Under the pieces are notes generated by a model, which did not search any database, was not told where the DNA came from, and worked only from the letters and a program-made list of their open reading frames with translations. Below are positions 1 through 5,954 of a stretch of DNA of 35,132 nt, one piece after another. The position numbers and the translations under genes were made by a program. Origin of the DNA: Arenimonas maotaiensis (GTDB taxonomy: Bacteria > Pseudomonadota > Gammaproteobacteria > Xanthomonadales > Xanthomonadaceae). The stretch lies in the NCBI RefSeq assembly GCF_014638745.1, contig NZ_BMFO01000006.1, positions 1 to 35,132 of the forward strand. Reading direction: 5' to 3'. Every line of letters starts with the position of its first letter. Within the stretch, counting starts at the first letter, position 1.

Positions 1-120
1 GCCCGCTCGGACGTATTTGACTATATCGAGCGCTTCCACAATCCTTGGATGCAGCGTAGGCTGGATGCTCAGGATCGGAAGTTCAGTGTCTTAACTCAAC
101 TGTCCGCGGAAACGGGGTAG
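1..120 (+). CDS. IS3-family transposase (OrfB), C-terminal fragment cut by window edge
   Basis: The frame is open from base 1 to the TAG at 118-120. It encodes 39 residues containing DVFDYIERFHNP, the typical end of the rve integrase catalytic domain of IS3-family OrfB, and ends in SVLTQLSAETG, a tail seen in this group. The rest of the element lies left of the window, so intactness cannot be judged. The bases around the stop (about 100-126) probably hold the right inverted repeat, but the left end is not available for comparison. The IS sits just upstream of an AlpA-type regulator, where P4-type islands often carry their integrase, so it may have displaced that gene. The family call is firm; the exact IS is not known. 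Confidence 0.8.
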   Translation, partial: ARSDVFDYIERFHNPWMQRRLDAQDRKFSVLTQLSAETG

Positions 121-351
121 AACCCACGGCAAATAGCGACACCATTTCAAATTCCATCAGATACTCGTAGTTAGAAGCAAAAAAGTCGCTCACTTCCAAA
201 GATGGACCGCCGAGCATTGCTTCGAATAAGCCCCCAACGCCACTAGTTGGCTTCGGCTTACTGGAATCCGTATCCCGCCCCTCAAAGGCGGGATTTTTTA
301 TGCCCAGCCAAAACATCCAGTCGGATTGGTAATCAAATAAGGAATCGATGA
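121..351. other. AT-rich spacer between IS3 end and alpA-like gene
   Basis: No convincing gene is visible. The stretch is clearly richer in A/T than the chromosome to the right. It holds one good rightward terminator hairpin and the ribosome binding site of the next gene (AAGGA at 339-343). A short leftward open frame (316 down to 83) runs into the IS end and has no ribosome binding site; it may be chance or a gene interrupted by the IS. Confidence 0.5.
274..299 (+). terminator. Rho-independent terminator
   Basis: CCCGCC (274-279) pairs with GGCGGG (287-292) around a 7-base loop. An ATTTTTT run follows directly. It would stop transcription coming from the IS side before the AlpA-like gene. 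Confidence 0.75.
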
Positions 352-579
352 ATGAACAAAATCCCGGAAAGCGGGTTCTTGCGTTTGCGGCAAATCATTG
401 GAAATAAGCAAAAAGGTGAACAGGGATTCTTTCCTGTAAGCGCCAGCACATGGTGGAAGGGAGTCAAAGAAGGCCGCTATCCACAGCCGTGCCGATCTCT
501 AGGGCAACGCATTACTGCCTGGCGTGCCGAAGACATCCGCGCGCTGATTGAATCAGCAAGTGCTGGAGGGAATAACTGA
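352..579 (+). CDS. AlpA-family DNA-binding regulator (MerR-like wHTH of integrative elements)
   Basis: This 75-residue protein matches the AlpA/CP4-57 regulator family. Seen in it are the N-terminal FLRLRQIIG, the recognition segment VSASTWWKGVKEGRYPQP, and the RITAWRAEDIRALIE C-terminus. In P4-like prophages and islands AlpA-type proteins activate the integrase or control excision. The start has AAGGA eight bases upstream; an out-of-frame ATG at 348 is not used. The stop overlaps the next start as TGATG, so the two are probably translated together. The gene sits where an island's regulator normally follows the integrase, but an IS3 element lies on that side instead. Family assignment is strong; the actual target is unknown. 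Confidence 0.88.
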   Translation: MNKIPESGFLRLRQIIGNKQKGEQGFFPVSASTWWKGVKEGRYPQPCRSLGQRITAWRAEDIRALIESASAGGNN

Positions 580-854
580 TGGCTACTGTTCATCTTGTCG
601 ATATGGGTTTTTTATCTGGGCTTTCTGCTGTTCTGATTGAAATCAACACCTACCAGGCGCTGAATACCATCAACATACTAAGGACATTTGTCGAAACGAT
701 AGGCTTGGATATCGATCCAGAAGAAAGCCATCTAGCCACATTGGCTTGCACTGAATTGGCGGATTGCCTTGATGCTGTTGAGAGGGTGATTCTCGAAGGT
801 CATGATTATGACGGCAATGATGCTGTGGAGAGCACTTCTCATGAAAACGCTTGA
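579..854 (+). CDS. Small hypothetical protein of the integrative element
   Basis: A 91-residue acidic protein that I do not recognise. It is predicted largely helical, with a hydrophobic N-terminal third (GFLSGLSAVLIEINTY) and a Cys-Thr-Glu-Leu-Ala-Asp-Cys stretch near residue 50. The reading is supported by TGATG overlap with the AlpA-like gene, a GGAGG ribosome binding site at 565-569, and a 14-base overlap with the following gene. Such tight packing suggests a co-transcribed island module. It may be a small regulator or a host-interaction protein; no function is assigned. Confidence 0.65.
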   Translation: MATVHLVDMGFLSGLSAVLIEINTYQALNTINILRTFVETIGLDIDPEESHLATLACTELADCLDAVERVILEGHDYDGNDAVESTSHENA

Positions 855-1158
855 GAACATAACTCCACGCATTTGTCAGAAATATAACTCGTGTAGCGCG
901 CCTGTATGTCCTTTCGATACAAGCTGGCCCTCTATAAAGCACCTTCCTGGTGAGCCCGTATGTAAATGGCTCAGAGAGTCGATGAAACCCGGTTCAGAGG
1001 CGATTCTAAGCCATGCCCTTACGGGGGAAATTGCTGGAAAGGTGGCTGAGGTCAGAGATGCCCTCTTGTGTCGTAAGGGTGCACTGAAATACAGCTTAAG
1101 GCGGGCCGAGAAGCAGGGGCGAAAAGTACAGCTGATCAAGCGAAAGGAGATTGTGTAA
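841..1158 (+). CDS. Small Cys-containing hypothetical protein of the integrative element
   Basis: I chose the ATG at 841 (105 residues) over a start at 802. It leaves only a 14-base overlap with the previous gene, and the earlier start would add residues with no sign of conservation. The N-terminal half has four cysteines (C12, C18, C23, C41) in the order Cys-x5-Cys-x4-Cys-x17-Cys, including SCSAPVCPFD, which could bind a metal. The C-terminal half is basic (KYSLRRAEKQGRKVQLIKRK), as in nucleic-acid-binding proteins. The next gene begins directly after its stop codon. I cannot name a family, and the DNA-binding idea is inference. Confidence 0.65.
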   Translation: MKTLENITPRICQKYNSCSAPVCPFDTSWPSIKHLPGEPVCKWLRESMKPGSEAILSHALTGEIAGKVAEVRDALLCRKGALKYSLRRAEKQGRKVQLIKRKEIV

Positions 1159-1671
1159 ATGACAAGGAAAAAGACACCTAAGGACAATGGATGGTCAGAA
1201 ATTTATGGCGGCCAAGCATTTATCATTCCTCTGGATTGCTTGCGTCATGAGAACCTAGCCCGACTATCGCCCAAAGGCTGCAAGCTCTTACTTACTCTTG
1301 GAAGGCAATTCTCAGGGTTCAACAACGGATATCTATGCGTTACGCCGTCAGTTCTTTTGAAGCAAGGATGGAGTTCTGCATCAACTATTTGGGAGGCTGT
1401 TGCTGAGTGCGAGCACTATGGGCTTATCGAGAAAACACAGCAGGGCGGGAGAAACAGGCCAAGCTACTACGCACTTACATGGCGCAGGATCCATAAGATT
1501 GAAAACAGAGCGCCGCTTGATGCAGGCCCAACCCTAAAGCCAAGCAATGAATGGCTTAACCCGAAACCTTCATACCAAAAGCCATCACGAAAAAAATCTA
1601 CCCCCGCCACCGCATCAACCTTATCCGCTGGCGGTGCTAGTCAGAAAAAGTTACTACGCGGGCGGGATTAA
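1159..1671 (+). CDS. Winged-helix protein, possible replication-type protein of the element
   Basis: The protein has 170 residues. Its core, about residues 20-110, looks like a winged-helix DNA-binding domain: FNNGYLCVTPSVLLKQGW, then SSASTIWEAVAECEHYGLI, then a basic wing KTQQGGRNRPSYYALTW. This arrangement is common in unnamed proteins of proteobacterial integrative elements and resembles the N-terminal domain of plasmid replication initiators. The C-terminal 60 residues are rich in Pro, Ser and Lys and are probably unstructured. The start is secure: AAGGAG lies at 1144-1149 and the ATG follows the upstream stop without a gap. Inverted and direct iteron-like repeats overlap its 3' end and continue downstream, which fits an initiator with its origin, but the role remains inference. 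Confidence 0.7.
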   Translation: MTRKKTPKDNGWSEIYGGQAFIIPLDCLRHENLARLSPKGCKLLLTLGRQFSGFNNGYLCVTPSVLLKQGWSSASTIWEAVAECEHYGLIEKTQQGGRNRPSYYALTWRRIHKIENRAPLDAGPTLKPSNEWLNPKPSYQKPSRKKSTPATASTLSAGGASQKKLLRGRD

Positions 1672-1742
1672 AATAGAGAGACTATAACCGCTGGCGTATC
1701 AGTCAAGGGTCATTGCCGAATTGGGTTGATACGCTAGCGGTG
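1604..1742. repeat. Iteron-like repeats with a long dyad (candidate origin or control site)
   Basis: A 17-base unit near CCGCTAGCGTATCAACC appears three times. It lies at 1604-1620 on the plus strand (14 of 17 match), at 1689-1705 on the plus strand (14 of 17), and at 1724-1740 on the minus strand (taken as reference). The last two form a dyad (1687-1701 against 1727-1742) with about 15 paired bases and one mismatch around a 25-base centre. A partial copy starts at 1625. The flanking DNA to 1911 is AT-rich and has no gene. Confidence 0.55.
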
Positions 1743-1911
1743 TAGTTATTAATAGATTTACCATACACAGTGCCGGAATATCGGGTCAAAGAACAACTGA
1801 AGACCAGTCAACTCCGGAAATCCTAATGAAGTCAAGACTAGGTGGTGGAACACCATCAAGCTGAACCGTAATCGTCTTCCACTGAATTGAATTATCTATG
1901 GGGGTTTCAAA
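1743..1911. other. Gene-free AT-rich stretch downstream of the repeats
   Basis: No open frame of note is present. The segment would hold the promoter of the next gene. A GGGGG run at 1900-1904 is the ribosome binding site for the TTG start at 1912. Confidence 0.4.
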
Positions 1912-2382
1912 TTGGCTACTAGTCATGGGCATGAAACCCAGAGCTCACGGCGTAAAAAGAAAATACGGATTGATTACTATCCAAACAGCTTCTCTCAGTT
2001 GGTTTTAGGCGCCAAACGAAGCCTGTATGCGCCTTGTAACAATTACAGCGGAATCCTAGACGCAGTCATTGAGGAGTGGGCCAAATTTTCTGGCCTATCT
2101 GCATACTTGCCTTCAGTGCCAATGACTTCGGTTGATATTCCGGAATTTATAGACGCATCCACGCGCGCGCGTATGACTTCGGTAATGTCTAGTCAAGGAT
2201 TAGATCGTCTATGCCATGCTAAAACGAAATCAGGAGCCCCCTGTCAATCTCGGCCTTGCCCAGGGAATGTACGCTGTAAATGGCACGGGGGAATGAGTAC
2301 TGGCCCAAAAAGCACTGAAGGCAAAGCAAAATCGCTTGCAAATTTGAAACAGAATCGAGGGAAGCAAGAATCGAATGATTAA
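1912..2382 (+). CDS. HGG-motif (HGGxSTGP) mobile-element protein with Cys/His cluster
   Basis: The 156-residue protein starts at TTG 1912, with GGGGG seven bases upstream; no ATG in this frame is better placed. The C-terminal third carries four cysteines and a histidine (C101, C111, C116, C122, H125) running into HGGMSTGPKSTEGKA. This motif is typical of a widespread but poorly studied family in phages and genomic islands, and the cysteines probably bind zinc. The N-terminus is basic (SSRRKKKIRI) and is followed by a helical region. No enzymatic function is known to me. It is the last island gene before the metal-resistance block and is convergent with it. Confidence 0.75.
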   Translation: MATSHGHETQSSRRKKKIRIDYYPNSFSQLVLGAKRSLYAPCNNYSGILDAVIEEWAKFSGLSAYLPSVPMTSVDIPEFIDASTRARMTSVMSSQGLDRLCHAKTKSGAPCQSRPCPGNVRCKWHGGMSTGPKSTEGKAKSLANLKQNRGKQESND

Positions 2383-2400
2383 TACATCGATTCTTGCTTC
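2361..2400. terminator. Perfect 14-bp dyad between convergent genes, probable bidirectional terminator
   Basis: GAAGCAAGAATCGA (2361-2374) pairs perfectly with TCGATTCTTGCTTC (2387-2400) around a 12-base loop. It overlaps the last codons of the gene on its left. No long T run follows on either strand, so a terminator role is likely from position rather than from a full signature. Confidence 0.5.
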
Positions 2401-2426
2401 GATATAGATAGAAAAACTTGTATTTT

Positions 2427-4808
2427 TCAGCGGCGGCTGAGCCGAAGTGCATTAGCAATTACAGACGCCGAACTGAAACTCATGGCCAAAGCGGCGATCA
2501 GAGGCGACAGCAACCAACCAGTGAAGGGAAACAGCACACCAGCTGCGACCGGGATGCCCAGTGCGTTGTAAAGGAACGCGAACGCCAGGTTCTGTTTCAT
2601 GTTCCGTACCGTCTGTTCGGACAATGCTCTTGCCACGGCGATACCGCGGAGATCACCCTTGACTAAAGTGACCTGCGCGCTGTTCATCGCCACATCGGTG
2701 CCGGTGCCCATGGCGATGCCGACATCCGCCTTGGCCAACGCCGGCGCGTCATTGATGCCGTCCCCGGCCATGGCGACCACTTCGCCCCGCTCCTGCAGCG
2801 ACCGCACCAGATCGAGCTTGTCGGCCGGTTTCACCTCCCCGTAAACTTCGTCGATTCCCAGCCTGGCGCCAACCGAGCGCGCCGTAGTCAAGCCGTCGCC
2901 TGTGGCCATGACGATGCGGATGCCCTCCGCCCTGAGCGCTGCCAACGCCTCGGAGGTACTCGGCTTGATGGGGTCGGAAACCGCCAGGAGGCCGAACAGC
3001 TGGTTGTCGACCGCCAGATGCATGACGCTGGCGCCTTCAGCACGCAGAGCCTCGGCATGCTCTGCCAGCGGATCCAGCGGAATCCCGAGTTGCTGCATCA
3101 GAGCGCCGTTTCCCAATGCCAGGCGGCGCCCGGCGACCGAACCCAGGACGCCTATTCCGGAGGCCGATTCGAAATCGTCCGGCGTATCGAGCACCAGGCC
3201 GCGTTCCCGCGCCGCGCGCACGATGGCATCGGCCAGCGGATGCTCGCTGCCCTGGTCCAAACTGGCGGCAAGGCGCAGGACCTCGTCGGCGTCACGGCCG
3301 GGCGCGGCCACGACGCGGTCGAACGCGGGCCGGCCCTCGGTCAAGGTCCCCGTCTTGTCGATGATCAGCGTGCCGACCTTCCGGAGGTTCTCGATCGCGG
3401 CGGCGTCGCGGAACAGCACGCCCTGACCCGCGCCGCGGCCTGTGGCGACCATGATCGACATCGGCGTGGCGAGACCCAGCGCGCAAGGGCACGCGATGAT
3501 GAGGACGGCGACGGCATTGATCAGGCCATACACCCAACGGGGCTCGGGACCGAAAAGCCCCCATCCAAAGAACGTCGCCAGGGCGACGAAGACGACCGCC
3601 AGCACGAAATAACCTGCAACCCAATCAGCCATACGCTGCATCGGCGCCTTCGAGCGCTGCGCCTGCGCCACCATCTGCACGATCTGGGACAGCATGGTGG
3701 CGGAACCGACGCGCTCGGAGCGCATGACCATCGCGCCATGCGTGTTGAGCGTCGCGCCAATCACCCGGTCGCCGACCCGCTTGCTGACCGGCAACGGCTC
3801 GCCGGTCAGCATCGACTCGTCCACCGCGCTACCCCCCTCGGTGACCACCCCGTCCACGGGCACCTTCTCTCCGGGCCTCACGCGCAGCAGATCGCCGACG
3901 TGCACATGGGTCAGGGGCACATCCTCTTCGGTGCCGTCCCCACGGATGCGTCGCGCCGTCTTCGGCGCCAGACCAAGCAGGGACTTGATGGCCGCCGAGG
4001 TCTGCGAGCGGGCCTTGAGTTCCAATAGCTGACCGAGCAGGGTCAGGGAGATGATGACCGCGGTCGCCTCGTAGTAGACCGACACCCGCCCCATCGAGCG
4101 GAACGCATCGGGGAAGACCTGCGGCGCGACGGTGGCGGCGACGCTGTAGGCGAATGCAGACCCGGTACCCAAAGCGATCAGCGTCCACATGTTGGGGCTC
4201 CGGCCGGCCACAGACCGCCAGGCGCGCACGAAGAACGGCCAACCGGCCCATAGCACGATGGGCACGGACAGCAGCAGTTCGATCCAGCTCTGCACCGCCA
4301 TGTCGAACCAGGCAAGCCGGTGGCCTGACATGGCGAGGACCGTCACCGAAACTGTCAAGGGCAAGGTCCACCAAAAACGCCGCCGGAAATCGAGGTACTC
4401 CGGATCGGCGTCGTCTCCCAACTCCGGGATGACCGGTTCCAGCGTCATGCCGCACTTGGGGCAGATGCCGGGACCGGCCTGGCGGACTTCAGGGTGCATA
4501 GGACAGGTATAGACCGCTCCATCTGGCACCGCCTCCGATACCGCCGCAGCGGACGAGGAATCCTGGCGCGGCGAAGACTGGTGGTGCCTGTGTGCTGGAT
4601 GCCCGTCCCCCGTCCCGGCTGCAAGAGCACCGTATCGCGCAGGCTCAGCCGCGAACTTGGACAGGCATTTGCCGCTGCAGAAACGGAACGTCTGGCCGCC
4701 GTACTGGAGACTATGTGGTGAGTCCGGAGAAACGGACATACCGCATACCGGATCGAGCGATCCGTCGCTGATTACGTCATCCCGCGAAGTGTGTCGTTCG
4801 ATCGCCAT
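2427..4808 (-). CDS. Cu(I)/Ag(I)-type P1B ATPase with N-terminal YHS and heavy-metal-binding domains
   Basis: This 793-residue inner-membrane pump would export monovalent copper or silver from the cytosol using ATP. From the N-terminus it shows a YHS domain (about 17-60, DPVCGM and FCSGKC), a His-rich linker, and a heavy-metal-binding domain (100-124, YTCPMHPEV and [10 protein letters not shown]). The P-ATPase core has TGEP 335-338, the membrane CPC motif at 440-442, DKTGTLT with D484, the SEHP motif near 523, and GDGIND. The last helices hold FLYNALG and MSFSSAS, the signature of Cu(I)-transporting members. The usual HMA domain is absent, as in SilP-like ATPases. The ATG is preceded by GGAG at suitable spacing. 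It is the last gene of the leftward metal operon and may also have its own promoter. Cu/Ag specificity is inferred. Confidence 0.92.
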   Translation of the reverse strand: MAIERHTSRDDVISDGSLDPVCGMSVSPDSPHSLQYGGQTFRFCSGKCLSKFAAEPARYGALAAGTGDGHPAHRHHQSSPRQDSSSAAAVSEAVPDGAVYTCPMHPEVRQAGPGICPKCGMTLEPVIPELGDDADPEYLDFRRRFWWTLPLTVSVTVLAMSGHRLAWFDMAVQSWIELLLSVPIVLWAGWPFFVRAWRSVAGRSPNMWTLIALGTGSAFAYSVAATVAPQVFPDAFRSMGRVSVYYEATAVIISLTLLGQLLELKARSQTSAAIKSLLGLAPKTARRIRGDGTEEDVPLTHVHVGDLLRVRPGEKVPVDGVVTEGGSAVDESMLTGEPLPVSKRVGDRVIGATLNTHGAMVMRSERVGSATMLSQIVQMVAQAQRSKAPMQRMADWVAGYFVLAVVFVALATFFGWGLFGPEPRWVYGLINAVAVLIIACPCALGLATPMSIMVATGRGAGQGVLFRDAAAIENLRKVGTLIIDKTGTLTEGRPAFDRVVAAPGRDADEVLRLAASLDQGSEHPLADAIVRAARERGLVLDTPDDFESASGIGVLGSVAGRRLALGNGALMQQLGIPLDPLAEHAEALRAEGASVMHLAVDNQLFGLLAVSDPIKPSTSEALAALRAEGIRIVMATGDGLTTARSVGARLGIDEVYGEVKPADKLDLVRSLQERGEVVAMAGDGINDAPALAKADVGIAMGTGTDVAMNSAQVTLVKGDLRGIAVARALSEQTVRNMKQNLAFAFLYNALGIPVAAGVLFPFTGWLLSPLIAALAMSFSSASVIANALRLSRR

Positions 4809-4852
4809 ATCTGCTCCAGCGTGTTCGGATCGTCGTGATAGCGGACGGCTTG

Positions 4853-4881
4853 AGTATAGCGCCGGCGCCAGGGGCCATCCA
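4853..4881 (-). promoter_or_regulatory. Weak candidate promoter for the P-type ATPase gene
   Basis: On the minus strand TATACT (4858-4853) is a good -10 box. The -35 position 17 bases upstream reads TGGATG and is poor. A 10-base palindrome GCGCCGGCGC (4859-4868) lies between them, so activator-dependent use is possible. The gap of about 106 bases to the upstream gene leaves room for it. Confidence 0.25.
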
Positions 4882-4914
4882 CTTCAAGGCGCAAAGATTA
4901 CGCAGCCGCCCATA

Positions 4915-5400
4915 TCAGCGGTCCGACTTTGAAGACCAGTGCAGATGCACGATACGCCATCCGTCAGCGGTGTTGCTGAGGATCGCCGATTCCGTGGAGT
5001 GGATGAGCAACGGCTTGCCATTCCGCTCGGTGCGGATTTCGCTCTCGCTTCCGACCCAGACCAATCCCCCTGATGCCGATGCCTTGCGCCATTTCAAGGT
5101 GACACCTGCCGATTTGAGGAATTCTGCGTCATGCCGGGCATGTCCTGAAAGATACTCCTGCCGGCTGTGTTCGGCGCCGCCGCTCTCCAGAATCAGGACA
5201 TCCGGCGCAAGAAACTCCGCGGCGGATGCGACATCGCCCTCGGCCAGTGCCGTTGAAAAGCGTTCGAGCACCTGGACGGCCGCAACCGCATCGGGGGCAA
5301 TATGCAGGTCGGTATCGGCGGCTGGACGTGGACCGTCATGTGCAGATACCCGGGCGCTTGCGATAATCAACGAAATGACGAGGAACGCGATACGTGGCAT
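4915..5400 (-). CDS. Periplasmic NTF2-like (SnoaL/DUF4440-type) protein in metal operon
   Basis: I place the start at 5400 (161 residues) because AGGAGA lies just upstream and a signal peptide follows at once (PRIAFLVISLIIASARVSA, then HDGPR). An upstream ATG at 5478 would add 26 residues with no signal function. The mature part reads as an NTF2-like fold: a helical start (VQVLERFSTALAEGDVASAAEFLAPDVLILESGG), then a beta-rich half ending DGWRIVHLHWSS. Family members bind small molecules or act as scaffolds. It lies between the ATPase and another small periplasmic gene, so a periplasmic role in metal handling is likely by context only. A few histidines are present but no strong metal motif. 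Confidence 0.75.
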   Translation of the reverse strand: MPRIAFLVISLIIASARVSAHDGPRPAADTDLHIAPDAVAAVQVLERFSTALAEGDVASAAEFLAPDVLILESGGAEHSRQEYLSGHARHDAEFLKSAGVTLKWRKASASGGLVWVGSESEIRTERNGKPLLIHSTESAILSNTADGWRIVHLHWSSKSDR

Positions 5401-5446
5401 GAGGGCAATCTCCTGTGTATGGTGGTTGGAATGAACGGCTGTGGCC

Positions 5447-5920
5447 TCAATGGCCGGAATGCCCTTCATGTCCGTCATCCACGACGGCTTTGGCCTTGTT
5501 CAGCGGAGTGAATCGCGCCTGCACGGGGGCTTTGCCGAGCAGAGTCAACGCGACAACAGCCTTCATGTCGGAAACGGACGCATAGCGGCCTGAGCCTTTG
5601 AGCGCGTTGCCGCCGGCCGGCGACAGCGTGATGGCGGTCTTGGTCTTCCCTGCGAGTATCGTCACCGTGCCCTTGGCGCCGGCGACGGGAACGGCGGTCC
5701 CGGCGTGGTCGGTGACGTAGACAGTCACTGGATTGTCCTTGGCCTGCGGACTATTGCCGGCGACGACCAGCTCCAGATGGTAGGCTCCGGCCATGCGCAG
5801 CTGGCCGCCATGGGGCGCTTTCTGCGTATCCAGGAACTTGTCGTCGTGGGCGGCGGCCATGCCGCCGGCGAACAACAAGGAGAGGGCGGCGATCGCGGCC
5901 AATGCGGGGGTGGGCTTCAT
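5447..5920 (-). CDS. Small periplasmic metal-efflux accessory protein, His-rich tail
   Basis: The start at 5920 has AGGAG at good spacing and gives 157 residues; the open frame upstream to 5983 lacks such a site. A signal peptide (about residues 1-25, ending MAAAH) is followed by DDKFLDTQKAPHGGQL. The HGG step recalls segments found at the N-termini of some RND adaptor proteins. The middle is beta-rich and resembles a small immunoglobulin-like or FixH-like fold. The tail DDGHEGHSGH could bind metal ions. It lies 34 bases after the RND pump gene, so it is most likely in the same transcript. I do not know a named family; a periplasmic metal-binding or chaperone role is inferred from location and histidines. 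Confidence 0.72.
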   Translation of the reverse strand: MKPTPALAAIAALSLLFAGGMAAAHDDKFLDTQKAPHGGQLRMAGAYHLELVVAGNSPQAKDNPVTVYVTDHAGTAVPVAGAKGTVTILAGKTKTAITLSPAGGNALKGSGRYASVSDMKAVVALTLLGKAPVQARFTPLNKAKAVVDDGHEGHSGH

Positions 5921-5954
5921 AACGGACTCCTGGTGGTTGGACGAGTTCATCGGA

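Noticed and set aside
83-316. Short minus-strand frame in the left spacer
   Set aside because: No ribosome binding site, it includes a terminator hairpin and runs into the IS end. It could be an interrupted gene, but the evidence is too weak to list it as one.
3018-4028. 336-residue plus-strand frame opposite the P-type ATPase
   Set aside because: Antisense shadow of a certain gene in GC-rich DNA.
4859-4868. Copper-sensor (MerR-type) operator before the P-type ATPase
   Set aside because: Only a short palindrome is present; the spacing and the -35 do not match CueR-type promoters, so no regulator is assigned.
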